From Populus alba (taxonomy: Eukaryota; Streptophyta; Magnoliopsida; Malpighiales; Salicaceae), in the NCBI RefSeq assembly GCF_005239225.2, contig NC_133301.1:9114318-9178317 (forward strand): a DNA stretch of 64,000 bases, read 5' to 3'. Made by a program: the position numbers and the translations under genes. This document shows, piece after piece, positions 1 to 11,334 of this stretch (position 1 is its first letter; each line of letters opens with the position of its first letter). The notes below the pieces were generated by a model that was not told where the DNA came from, did not search any database, and saw nothing but the letters and a program-made list of their open reading frames with translations.

Positions 1-380
1 GAAAGCAAAGGGAAAGGGGGGTTTGGGAGAGAGCACGTTGTTACTTAGTACCTGTTAATAATGGGCGAGGAATCTAGGGTTTTTCAATGTAGCCAAATCA
101 AGAGAATTGGTTTATGAGAGAAGACACGAATCCAAGGCGAACGAGAGAGAGAGAGGAAATTTCTTTTCTTCGAGTTTATTTATTACGTTAGTTTCTGAGT
201 TAGAGCCTTGAGGGAGATTTGTTCACGTTTTAGAGACAGGAAGAGAAGTTAGTCACGCTCTGTTAATACGCGTAGAAGCAGTTGGATCTGTTACAGAGAA
301 GTGTTGGCTGTGCCCAGCAGAAAAGGTACGTCAAGCACTGCCACTTGATTCAATTTGAGCGCGTGGCCTTCGTTTCTTTT
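1..380. other. Possible 5' leader / first exon of an unseen gene
   Basis: This stretch is less AT-rich than what follows. It has purine-rich runs (GAGAGAGAGAG near 145) and a good plant splice-donor context (GAAAAG|GTACGT near 322-330), which suggests a transcribed leader on the plus strand. No open frame continues downstream; the DNA passes straight into an (AT)n run and tandem repeats. It could equally be promoter DNA of a gene to the left of the window. Low confidence. Confidence 0.2.
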
Positions 381-1070
381 ATATATATATATATATATAT
401 ATATTACATAGATGAAGTTATAGCTTTTTATTTATTTATTTTAAAACATGAATATTTATTTTTTATACAAAAACACTCGCACCATTAACATTTTATTATC
501 AAGAAATGTAACTAATTTGTGTTTTAGAAATTATTATTTTTAAATTTTATAAATTTTAAGGTTATTAGAGACCTATATTATCACAAAATTTTAAGATTTG
601 TGAAGCTTTCGTTACTTATATATATATTACGTAAATGAAGTTATAGTTTTTTATTTATTTATTTTAAAACATGAATATTTATTTTTTATACAAAAACACT
701 CGTAACATTAACATTTTATTATCAAGAAATGTAACTAATTTGTTTTTTAGAAATTATTATTTTAAATTTTATAAATTTTAAAGTTATTAGAGACCTATAT
801 GATCATTAATTTTAAGATTCGTGAAGTTTTTGTTTTATATATATATTACGTAGATGAAGTTATAGCTTTTTTATTTATTTATTTTAAAACATGAATATTT
901 AATTTTTATACAAAAACACTTGCAACATTAACATTTTATTATCAAGAAATGTAACTAATTTGTTTTTTAGAAATTATTATTTTAAATTTTATAAATTTTG
1001 AGGTTATTAGAGACCTATATGATCATTAACTTTAAGATTCGTGAATTAGTTGAAGTGCATGCAAGTTAAC
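381..1070. repeat. Three tandem copies of a ~220-bp AT-rich unit
   Basis: The motif ATGAAGTTATAG recurs at about 412, 635 and 854, giving periods of 223 and 219 bp. Each unit holds an (AT)n run, a TTTATTTATTTATTTTAAAACATG stretch (shortened in places), and a segment around GGTTATTAGAGACCTATAT. The last segment is the reverse complement of a dispersed repeat seen at 4230-4390 and 5526-5880. Only the third unit continues into that repeat's outer end (GTTGAAGTGCATGCAAGTTA, about 1048). I do not recognise the family. Confidence 0.75.
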
Positions 1071-3140
1071 CGAAACATTCATATTAATAGAAAAAATTAA
1101 TATTTTATATTTTATTGGCTAGGTGTGTAATTATTATTTTTTAAAATGTTGTTTTATTTAAAAAAAAATTAAAAATACATATAAAAATAAAAAAAAATCT
1201 AAAAATATAAAAGAATTAATTAAAAAAAAAAACATATTTGAACACGGCAGCTAAAGGAGTCTTGCTTGATGTAATTCATGGAGAATTAATCGATTGCATT
1301 GAGCATGGGCGTTACGTTGGTGGGTAGGAGGTATGAATCTAATTTTTATTCTTGGATGTTGACGAGGACTATTTATTTATTTATTTATTATTAACGAAGA
1401 GGCCTCCTCGTGTTTAATTTATGAAGGAGTCGTGGGATTCATAAGAGGAGGAGGAAATGAAATGAGTGTATGGAACGCGTGTCAGACTGTCAGTAGAATC
1501 TAATCGTGTTTGAAAAGTATCGGGAAAGAGTCAGTCAACATGACTCTCAGCAAGAAGAAAAAAAAAAAAAAAAAAACCAAAGAAAAACATGAAATGTGGT
1601 CCTTTTTATGATTCCTTTTCGCCACTTTTTTCCTTTATGAAGGCCAATCACACTCGGTGCCCACACCGTCCTTCCTTCCAGGTGTATGCCTGATCCATCG
1701 CCACCTCGCCGCTTCCATTCCCATTGGTGGCGGACGATGGTGGGTTCCTTGGAATTGACTAAACTAGGTTAAAAGAATCAATCACAAAATATTAGACAGC
1801 TAGAGCCGCTGGAAAATTATTGCTTTATGTTGTTGACCTTCATAAAAAAAAAAAAAAAAAAAAAAGTAAATTTTTTTTTTTTATCCTCGCCCTTTTGGCC
1901 AAAATGATTGCCCCTAGCTAACCACAGTATTCACGACATTTCCACAAAGTCACTGGTCATGCACGGTGTAATCAGATGAAACTTGTGCTGCAAATTCGTG
2001 GAGCATGCATAAATAAAAGAGGGGTCTTTTTTTTTTTTTTTTTTTTTTTTATTCCTGGAAACAAGGCGGTTAATATAGAGTCGAACATCGTCAATAAAAG
2101 AGTTGATGTATAATATAACAAAAAGCTGAATCAGAAAGCAAACTCACTTAATTCACTGTTAATTACTACAATGCAATTACCATGGGTTATGTATTGGGGA
2201 GAATTCGGTCTTTTTGTTATGATTCATTAGTTATCATGTAATTGACTATCTACAAGTGATTTTTTTTCTTTTTTTGATATCATAAAATTACTAAACTACC
2301 CTCCAAAGGTAAAAATGATAAATCATCGTTCAAGGGTGTTTTAATCCTTTTCTTCTAGTTAGAACAATTAAATGATACAAGTAAACTTAAAATTTTTCTA
2401 AAAAAAGAAAAAGGAGCTATCATCTAGGGTTTATTTTATCTTTTTAGACCGGGTGTTTTTATCCTATTGATATTGACTTGGGAGCAATTTAGCCTTTAAC
2501 AAATATAAATATTAATAAAAAAAAAATAATTGGTACGTGCATAACAAGGCTAGCGCACCAAACACTTTGTCATCTTTGAGTAGCACTTTCGATGGCTTTC
2601 GGCGATCAATAGTGGATTTCTTTGATCCGATTAGATTCACCTTGACATCTCCTCCCTCTTATGACAGTATGTGTGATGTTATGACTCCAGATTTAGCATT
2701 GATAGACTTTTTTATTATTATTATTTCTCTCCCCACCTTGATTTTTGTAAGTGATAATTTATAATTTCAAGCTAGTCTTTTAATTTCTTTTTCTTTCACA
2801 TTTCATCCCTTTTTCTTTTAATTACTATTTTCTTATTTGAAATAGTTTATAAAATTGAAATTATTTTTTTAATTTTATCTCTTTTAAATTTTTTCATCTC
2901 TCAAATTTAATTCTTATTCTTTGATTCCTATTTATCTTATTTTTAATTATTTTCTTAATTGAATTTATTTTTAAATTTCATCCCTCGATGTTTAATTTTA
3001 TTTTATTTTTATGTCAAATTTGATCTATATTCTTTGAATTACTATTTGTTTTACTTTAGCAAGTCTTTTAGATTGATTTTTTTTTCTAGTTTTGTTCTTC
3101 AACATTAAATTAGAATTGTTAAAATATTAAAAGATAAAAT
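1071..3140. other. Intergenic, no gene seen
   Basis: No credible coding region. It holds homopolymer runs (A tracts near 1560 and 1845, and T24 at 2027-2050), a GC-richer patch at about 1630-1750 that could be promoter DNA, and pyrimidine-rich AT DNA after 2760. The short open frame at 2537-2764 has no recognisable similarity and ends in low-complexity sequence. Confidence 0.5.
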
Positions 3141-3144
3141 CAAA

Positions 3145-3500
3145 TGTTAATTTTCAAAAACCATGACTCTAGTCAAGAGCCTTAGACTAACCCCATAAAA
3201 GAAAAATACTAAAAATAACGAAGCAAAATCTAAAATATCAAAATACAAAGGAATGAAATTAGAAAAAAAAAAAGCAATAAAAAAGGGGTCTAACCAAAAG
3301 AAATAACAATTAAAATAATATAGATTAAATTCAATATAAAAACAATTTAAAATCAAATCATGAGGGATGAAATTGAAAATAAAATTAATTAGAAAAGGAT
3401 AAAAAAACAATTAACAATAAAAAAATAAAGTCCAAATTTGATATAAAAATTAAATAAATTAGATGAATGGATGAAATAGAAAAAAATTAATAACAAAAAA
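3145..3500 (+). repeat. Degenerate A-rich dispersed repeat (copy 1)
   Basis: It contains a diverged CCATGACTC...CTAACCCCATAAAAG block followed by long A-rich text with GATGAAATTGAAAAT-type phrases. The same layout (a 'catgaacccgagaataaccccataaaa'-like block, then A-rich DNA) recurs at about 15360-16250 and 57740-59340, and inverted at about 16320-16990. It is non-coding and of unknown class. Confidence 0.45.
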
Positions 3501-3689
3501 AAAAACAATATACCCTAAAGAAATGACAATTTACCTCAATAGCAAGTTAATTATTTTTTGTTGTAAGATGAGTAAAATGATAATAATACTAGTAAATAGT
3601 AATATTTGTCGAGGTAGACAGTAAATTCACTGTGGATATGGTTATTTTTTAAAATTTTGTAACGAGAATGTTGTATCGTAGTTAGTTTG

Positions 3690-4060
3690 ATTTGGTTTGG
3701 GCGAGAGATGGCGGCTTGCAGCAAGTTAGCAAGCCAACCAGCTACGATGATGGGACAGCACAGACTTAATGCGAACAACTCTCACCAAAATAAACAGGCG
3801 AGTAAGTTGCATTTCAATGGCAGTTGGACGTACATCTCTCTCACCTTTTAAAGCTATTTCCTGCTGCTTAGCACTTAGCCACGTAGCGGCGGTGGGAAGC
3901 TTGTCATTTCATGTGGGTGTGTTAATCCTGGAGGGCAAGCCGGTGATGCTGTGCTGTAACTTGTACGGTAACAGTGCTCCAAAGGTAGAAGACAGAAGCG
4001 AGTGAGCAAAGAGGCTCGTGCGAGGAAGGGCAGAAATTGTAATGATACCATGTAAATCAA
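3690..4060. other. Unassigned GC-richer island
   Basis: Base composition is clearly higher in G+C than the flanks. A 78-codon frame is open at 3769-4005 on plus, with other open frames on minus. Neither strand gives a recognisable protein. It may be an orphan exon, a gene fragment carried by a transposon, or a non-coding transcript. Confidence 0.25.
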
Positions 4061-4229
4061 GTGTTTTTGTTAGCTTTTCAGTAAAAAAGTTGACGGGCTT
4101 TTTTTACATATAAAACTCACGTTATGACGAGAGAATTATAAGCACTGAATTGAAAATATTGTAAAGTTTATCGAGGGACTTCACTTAGATTTTAAAAAAA
4201 CAAGGATTTAATAGAATTGAATTTTTTTT

Positions 4230-4390
4230 TATTAATGCGGGTGTCCAGACAACTTATACGCACCTCAACTAATTTTACAAACCCTAAAGTTAATGATCAT
4301 GTAAGTCTCTAATAACTCTAAAACTTATAAAACTTGAATTGATAAATTTTAAAGATCAAAAATAAAAATTACCTAGTTTAACTATCTATT
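4230..4390 (+). repeat. Dispersed repeat R, copy A
   Basis: It starts near GCGGGTGTCCAGACAACTTA and runs through CGCACCTCAACTAATTT and GTTAATGATCATGTAAGTC to CTAATAACTC. The same order of blocks occurs at 5526-5690, partly at 5750-5880, and in reverse complement inside the tandem array at 540-1070. It has no coding capacity; the class is unknown (SINE or a non-autonomous DNA element are possible). Confidence 0.6.
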
Positions 4391-4485
4391 TTTCTCTCAA
4401 CACATGCCTGTTGCACATGAGAGAGGTATTGAAGAAAGCTATTTAAGGGCTTGGGGGAGGGGGGATTGAAGAAAGCTATTATTTA

Positions 4486-4686
4486 AGATATGTTTGGAAG
4501 TGTGGTTATAGTTAATGTATTTTTTTTAAAAAAAGATATCAAAATAATATATTTTTTTATTTTTTTTTAAATCAGCGCATCAAAATAATATAAAAACATA
4601 AAAAATATTAATTTAAAGTAAAGAAAAAAATTAAAAAATTTTAATTTTTTTCAAAAACGCTTTTAAAACGCAAAAACAAGCAGGGC
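4486..4686. mobile_element. Tourist-like MITE flanked by TTA
   Basis: This is a 201-bp AT-rich non-coding element. Its left end reads AGATATGTTTGGAAGTGTGG; the right end, reverse-complemented, reads GCCCTGCTTGTTTTTGCG. TTA lies directly outside both ends (4483-4485 and 4687-4689), matching the 3-bp target duplication of PIF/Harbinger elements. The interior has the common block ATCAGCGCATCAAAATAATA. Several relatives occur in this window. Confidence 0.65.
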
Positions 4687-4689
4687 TTA

Positions 4690-5525
4690 AACCTGTTGTG
4701 TTATTGAATTACTAGTGTCGTGTTTTCTAAAAAAAATTTTTAATTAATTTTTCATATTTTAAAATTTTTTTACTGTATTAATATCATTTTTTTAAATTTT
4801 TTTGATTTCATATCATGAACTATGAATTAACTGGACATCTTCCTTTACATTAGAAAGTATTTAACGTGGCCCTCGACCCATCAGTATAAACTAAAAGCAA
4901 AGACAAATTTATGCTACGAAAAGGAGTAAAGAAAATAATACATAAAACTATAATAAAAACAATAAATACAGCCGCAGGAACTTATAAAAGTAAATCGCGG
5001 AAAAATATAAAAGATATAATTATATGAAAAGATAAATTCACAAGCTTAGAGATTGAAAGAAAATAAAATAGTACTGAATTTTGATGTTTAGCTGACCAAA
5101 AAATACAACGAGTATAACACTTCATAAATCTAAAAGTAGGTTTGTCCATCATGGAAGTAAAATAAATTAAAATCTAGCAATTAGAACCGTTTATGAAGAT
5201 AATTAGAATGAAGCAAGGAAATTAGAAAAACTATATCAAATTATAGAATATTGGATGTTCTGTGATACTTAATAAAAAGATATCGCACGCATATACTTGT
5301 TAAGAAAAATCCCAGAAAATTCCACTACAACGTATCAAGCTCTGCCAGAATCTCATATAAATTCATTTTGGCTGTGTTTTGTATAAAATACTTCATCTTG
5401 CATGGCAAGTGTAAACACAAACCTTGGTATGGAGGCAACGTCGCTAAAAGAGAACCTTTATGTTATACCATTTGGAAGTCCAGTTTTTTATTTTTTTTTA
5501 TTCCTGATTTAAATTTGTTTTTTGT
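4690..5525. other. Intergenic, nothing identified
   Basis: AT-rich DNA without an open frame of note or a clear repeat end. The short frame at 5368-5586 runs into repeat R and is not credible as a gene. Confidence 0.5.
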
Positions 5526-5880
5526 TTTAATTAATGTGAGTGTTCGAGCCAGCTTATATGCACCTCAACTAATTCCACGGCCCTGAAATTAACAACAATA
5601 TAAAGTTTTAGTGATACTGAGATTTGTGAGACTTAAACTAATAATATTTAAAAAGTTAACTCAGAGTCTGATCAATTGAGTTACACCTCTCTAGTAAGTT
5701 ACACCACTGCAACATTGCTAAAAAATAACTTTTATGTTATACTATTTGGTCCTGAAGTTAATGACCATGTAAGTTTTTTATGACTCTAAGATTTACAAGT
5801 CTCAAATTAATAATTTTTAAAAAACAAATCTATAATCTGATAAATTAAATTACACCTCTTTATTGCACTACACCACTTGA
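5526..5880 (+). repeat. Dispersed repeat R, copies B and C in tandem
   Basis: Copy B (about 5526-5690) has GTGTTCGAGCCAGCTTATAT, GCACCTCAACTAATTCCACG and TCTGATCAATTGAGTTACAC. Copy C (about 5750-5880) repeats the later part, from TGAAGTTAATGACCATGTAA to a diverged TCTGATAAATTAAATTACAC block. Two partial copies head to tail suggest local duplication, as at 381-1070. Confidence 0.6.
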
Positions 5881-6943
5881 ACTGGTAGTTTTTTTTTCTT
5901 TTAGGGCTGGGTGGTGTTCTTAGACGATGGGTGGATTATTAAGGACAGCCCACCAAGCCACCAAGATGAGTTGACTGAATAGCAGGTTAGGTCATAATAC
6001 ACAACAGAAGTCTAATGTTCAAAGCCCAGTAGGTTAACATTAATTTCTTGGGTAAGAATTTTCCTCTCCATACAGTTGTGTACGTAATCATACTCTGAGA
6101 ACTTGCATGTCGATATCAAAATGTTGCTGCTACAGAATTCATAGCATGAGCTCTTTGTATTGCTTGATTTCTAGTTTAACATAATATTAGAGTCAATCGC
6201 ATAATCATCTTCCCTAAAAAACACGACATCCTTTTCCATGGTGCTTGACTGCACTGCTTCAAAATCTCCTCGGGATACATTAGCTTCAGCTTTGGCATCT
6301 CCTTCCACTCCTCGTATCATCTCTCTTCATTAGCCACAAATTCATGCACAAAGATTAATTTAAAACATTGTTCGTAAGTGCTGGCAGAGGAATGCATCAT
6401 TACAGCCTGTACGTAGATCATTTCAGCTAGCCCGTTGGGCATAACTACTACTCCTATTGGAGACCAATTTTCTCACGGGTATGCTGCTCGGGTTTCTCTT
6501 CTTCGTGGTGTGGTTGAAATCAATACTTTCATGGTTTCATAGAAATTCTTCCCACTCTAATGGCTTTTGGAAAATCCAGAATGTTTGCATGCCCTTTTGA
6601 TCTTGTACATGATGTCAGCTCTGTAAAAGCTGTCCAATGAGTTCATTATCACGTGTTACGAGGTTAGTCAATTAAAAAATTATAATAGATAATAGATGAG
6701 GCATTGAAAATGGATCCATATCCCATGAAACTTTTACTTGGCATCAAGACCTGGTGTCATTCATCATGTTACACCTGATTTAACAAGTCTAACCTATATC
6801 TAACCTTATAATGGTCAGGATCATCTCGAGATTAATGATGGTTAGGGACTCTCTATCTCCCATCTTCGTAATTCTTTTATTTGAACACCACTCAAATTCA
6901 TTATTTCTATTATTCGAATTATATGAAATTGTTAAGAGTAGAT
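5881..6943 (-). other. Unassigned; possible decayed gene fragment
   Basis: The 6190-6560 part has near-coding composition on the minus strand. One frame gives a run ending FFREDDYAIDSNIMLN then stop (about 6180-6300); the adjacent frame is open for about 45 codons before a TGA near 6330. I could not match either to a family, so this may be a frameshifted gene relic or chance. No other gene is visible here. Confidence 0.2.
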
Positions 6944-8525
6944 TTAGAACCCGTTTGGTTACGTGGTTATGTCCACGTTTCAAGCGTTTCAATTTATCAA
7001 GCTGTTTGGTTAACAACAACCGGCTTTTTCAAATAACATGGGGCCCACTATAATTGCGTTCCAAACGCAGGTTTATCAAAAGCAACTGACAATTGCTTTT
7101 TCCGTGGCTGTTGTTCAAAGAAAACACATTAATAACTTTACCAAAAAAATTAATTAGCCCTAACGTCCAAATTTTGAACGGTTGTCTCTCCTCCCTCATT
7201 GCTCCTCCCTCACTGAGCTCTCCTCCTCCAAAGCAGCCCGAAGCCAAAAATCAATCCTTCTCCTCTTGATTTCACAGTGTAGGAAACACACCCACAATAC
7301 ACTCTTTTCATTCTCTCACACATACCATCACCAGTGTGTGTATCAGAGTGTAGATCACGCTCATCTGCCATTGATCTGCTGCCATGGCGAACTTCTTTCT
7401 CGGTTGAAGAAGACACATTGTGACCCAGTTATGTTCTTCGCACTTCACCTGAAAAGTTATTTACATCATGGCTTTTCTGCTAAACACATAGTTTTCTCTA
7501 ACCACAAATTTCATCTGCCGTGTGTTTTCTTTGCCAAAACCAAATACAACATCGAAATCATCCTCCTGGAAAGCTGAAGGCCAAGCATCTTACCAATCTC
7601 TGTCTCAGTTGCAAAGGAAAAATCAAGGTCAGTTGTTCTGTGTCTGTTGCACAAATTAATGTAGTTTTTAATTTTTAGTTGTTGTGTGATGTTTGAGAAT
7701 AAAAATTTCAGTTATTGTTGTGTTTGATTATGTATGTTTCGGTTGAATTTAATTCTGTTACCTTGTTATGCCAATTGTATATTACACTTTCTGCGTTGTT
7801 GCTGCATGATCTGCTTTTCTTCCGGTTTGTGATGCTCTGTTACTGTTTTGTGTTCCTGTTCCTTCTTATTTCGACAACTTCTTAGGATTTATAATTATAC
7901 TCTGTTTTTTTAATGTAAAATAGAGTGGTACCTGCGAGTGATTTGTTCAGCTATCTCTCTTAAAATGTGATTAGTCTTTTCTGTCTTTCATGGTATAACA
8001 TATGTTCATATTCGAAATTATAACACCCCCTATCATGTAGTGTTTGTTCAGGTTCTTCAAATATTTTTTAAATGTTTTGTGTTGTTGCTCATGTGGGGTT
8101 ATGTTGATGGCCTAAGGTTGAGTTCAAGTATGTGCATTTTTCTGAGTGCCTAAGGTTGAGTTTAACTAGCTGATGTGTTTAACATTAGAACAAATTTTCA
8201 AAACTGAAGGAGGATTCCATTTCAACATGTTCTAATGCAAATAAATCAGTACTTGAATATTGCTAACACTGAAGGTTGGACGTTGTCTCGTTAGCATGCC
8301 TTCTTACGCTTAGGCAATGAATACATTGGCTTGTACACACTTTAATAGAAATAAACCTATCAATGAAAGTGTTAAGCTGATTATGTAAGTCTATGGAATC
8401 AATTTGCAGTTTCTATTTCAGCTTGCGATTTTATTAGTATAGATTGTGCCTTCCATGTCCTTCACATCGCCTCTAGGAAAGTAACCTGTTATTTGTTAAT
8501 TAGACAACACATTTTAAACAACAAC

Positions 8526-11334
8526 ATGGACGATTCTCAATCACAAGATAAGGCTTGTTGGAGTAGAGAGATGTTGCATGCTTTTTGTGACATATGTATT
8601 AAAGCAATTGAGCAAGGTATGCGACCCAACACACATTTCGACAAAGCTGGCTGGAAATATGTTATCAATTGCTTTAAGGATCAAACTGGCCATGCATTAA
8701 CGAAAGCACAATTAAAGAATAAATGGGATGAAATTAAAAAAGATTGGAGAATCTGGAAAAGGTTGTTGTCCGAAACAGGAGTTGGATGGAGTGCTGAACT
8801 TGGAACAATTGCAGCTCCCGATGAATGGTGGAAAGCTAAAAACCAGGTTTGTCTTTTTTCAGTATGTTTACAGCTGTTATAAGCAGCTTGCTTTCGTGTT
8901 TTTACATACTTTTTTATGCTTTTTTTTGTTCTTTGTCCCTTGTTGTAGGAGATACGCCGGGCAAGAAAGTTTAGGCATGCTGGTGACACGACCAAAAGCT
9001 TGATGTCTTTTCCCAAGTGCAGGAGTGTCGAAGTAATAAATAACCCGACAAGATCAGGGTCGAACCACAGAGAGGTTAATTGTATAAATTATAAATAACA
9101 AGACAACAACAACAACAACAATAATAATAATAATTATACTCAGTACGTGGCGTTGTTATACCTGAGAATGATCTAAAAGATCGGGTCACAGGTTTCCAGC
9201 CTATATACCGAGTTTATGAAAAGATCAAAGATATATATTATATAATATAAACATAATGTAAATAATAATAATATATAATAATAATAATAATAACAGAAGA
9301 TGAAGAAATTAATGAGAACTTTGAGATAAAAGATTAACGTAAGGATTAAACAATGATAAAAACAAATGTCAAGGTTAGAGGATCCACTAATGATACTTCA
9401 AACAAGTATAATATAAACTCTTATTACTCAATTGAAAACCACACATAAAGGAGGTTCCAATCAGATTATAAATTGTTAACATAATTATATTAGTTATCTT
9501 ATTCGAATAAAGCTAATACTTGTAAATGTTGGCAGGCATTCATGATTATAACTTATGTTAACAACAAATCAAGTTCCTTTCATAGCTCAGGTGTCGGTTA
9601 TACCATACAGTATGGGCTATGAAAGTACCAAGTATTTGTTGTACCAAGTGTTATACAACATAAATCTAGATTAACCATTTAACAAGCAAAGTATTAAAAG
9701 TGAACAAGATAACAAATATAAAACATGTTAGTATCCAACGTTAAGGTCCATGTTAAGTTTATATTATACTTATTCTTGCACCATTAGTGTACCCTTTTCA
9801 CCTTGACATAATTAACTTAGATGAACATAATGAAAGAAAGAAACATAAATGAACAAGATACGAACATAAATGAGAAAGAACTTAACTAAGTAAAGGAAAG
9901 GAAATAAAGTGCATAAACTTGATATTAATGAAAGCAAGACATAAGCAATACAAAGAGAGAAAACAAGAGCATGATCTTGATCTGAAAACCAAGATGCCTC
10001 AATACATGGTAAGTGCCTCCTTTTATAGGCCAAAATTTGGAACTATTGATTTGTTGACTAATTGATGAGTGGGTGGCCATATCTTGACTTGATAACAATC
10101 CTTATCTTCTTGTCTGAACAAGACGTCATTGCTAACATCATAATTTGCCCAGAATCCTCAGGAATGTTCTAGGAAATTGTCTCAGCTTTCCAACAAAAAA
10201 AAGATGAGGTTATTTGGACTTCTAGAACTCAAGATATGGGCTGAACACTAAATAGTGTCTGGGCTGCAGGACAGCTTCGGACTTCTTCGTTGTTCCTTCA
10301 GTTTGGACTTCAAAACGGCCTTTTTAAATCTTGGGCTCCCATGAAAGTTGTAGGCCTTTGTCTTACCTTTCCATCCATATAAAATGGACCTAAATCCGAG
10401 ATCTAGAGCTCCAGATATGATCCAATTACCGAGCAATGTTCCGGTTTGGACTGCATCGGCATCTCTTTTCTAAGTTTGGCCATCTCTTTGTCCTTTCACT
10501 TTCAATACTTAAACTCATCAATCAATCCTTTTATTTATGTGATAGGTCTGCATTTAAAATGAGCATTTACCATAAATTAAGGTATCTTATAGTATCAAAC
10601 TTGTTATTATAAAACATGCTTTAGTTAAGGAGTTATTGATACTTCAAGTGCAAAATGATGATATAAAACCTTGATAAACATGCACTTTTAAGTACTAATC
10701 AGCTGGCATCAATCCAACATTGTGTTGTAAATATGATATCATGTTTACAAACACTGTTGCTACCGGTCAATATGCTTGGGCTCCATCACAGGGTCTGAAT
10801 TCGGATGAAGATGGTGGCGGTCAAAGGCAAAATAATGCAGTTAATGAAGACCCTAATCTTGAGGAAGGTAGTGGCGATTCTGAGGAGGATAGTCTTCCAA
10901 ATTTCATTGCCGATGTCAATAACATGGTGGCTGGTGTCCATTTCGCCAATAACACAAGCAATCCCAATCCAACTGGTAGTAGTGGGAAGAGAAAAGGTGT
11001 GCAACAAAGCTCCCAATAAAATGAGAAAAAGAAAAGGGGTGCTGAAAGGGGATCGCAATTGTTTTCATGATTAGATAAGTTAGTGGATAGTGTATCTACC
11101 AAGAGTGAGTGCACATCAAGTGTTTTCGATAAAAAAGAATGTAGCATAGAAGATGTGATGAAGGAGTTTCACTCCATTGAGGAAGTGGTGTTCGGCAGTG
11201 AGTTATATTGCTTTGCAACAGAGTTTTTTATGGTTAGAAGTAGGAGGGAAATGTGGGCAGCAATTGGTGATATGGACCGAAAATTTCAGTGGCTGAAATT
11301 AATGTTTGAGCGAAGGGCTAACTTCCGACCTTGA
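8526..11334 (+). pseudogene. Harbinger ORF1, Myb/SANT-like protein, disrupted
   Basis: Exon 1 (8526-8846, 107 codons, ATG start, donor CAG|GT) encodes a Myb/SANT-like domain of the plant PIF ORF1 / L10-interacting type, with tryptophans at SANT-like spacing and a KNKWDEIKKDWRIWKRLL stretch. Exon 2 starts at 8950 (EIRRARKFRHAG), is cut after 8984 by a 1717-bp solo LTR, and resumes at 10707 in the same frame (INPTLCCKYDIMF). The middle is acidic and low complexity. The C-terminal part (VVFGSELYCFATEFF ... RKFQWLKLMFERR) is typical of the family. Two further in-frame stops are TAA 11017-11019 and TGA 11068-11070; the natural stop is TGA 11332-11334. In PIF-like elements ORF1 is needed with the transposase for DNA binding and nuclear import. 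Here it cannot make a full product. Confidence 0.88.
8985..10701 (+). mobile_element. Solo LTR with GCTGG target duplication
   Basis: The insertion starts TGACACGACC and ends TACTAATCA, so it has TG...CA ends. It is flanked by perfect 5-bp repeats GCTGG (8980-8984 and 10702-10706). Removing it with one GCTGG restores the ORF1 exon exactly, which proves both boundaries. There is no internal region, primer site or coding frame, so this is a 1717-bp solo LTR left by recombination. A TATA-like TTTTATAG lies at 10021-10028 before a CAAAATTTGG stretch, consistent with an LTR promoter. The 5' part (AAGTGCAGGAGTGTCGAAGT, then a GTCGAACCACAGAGAGG block) recurs as both arms of the hairpin at 34088-34806. 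The retrotransposon lineage cannot be told from the LTR alone. Confidence 0.9.

Noticed and set aside
282..488. 68-codon frame with an IYIYIYIYYI run
   Set aside because: It is made by an (AT)n tract inside tandem repeats; no coding signal outside it.
7182..7577. 131-codon frame near the left end of the Harbinger element
   Set aside because: It lies in the leader of ORF1, has no recognisable similarity, and the family has no gene there.
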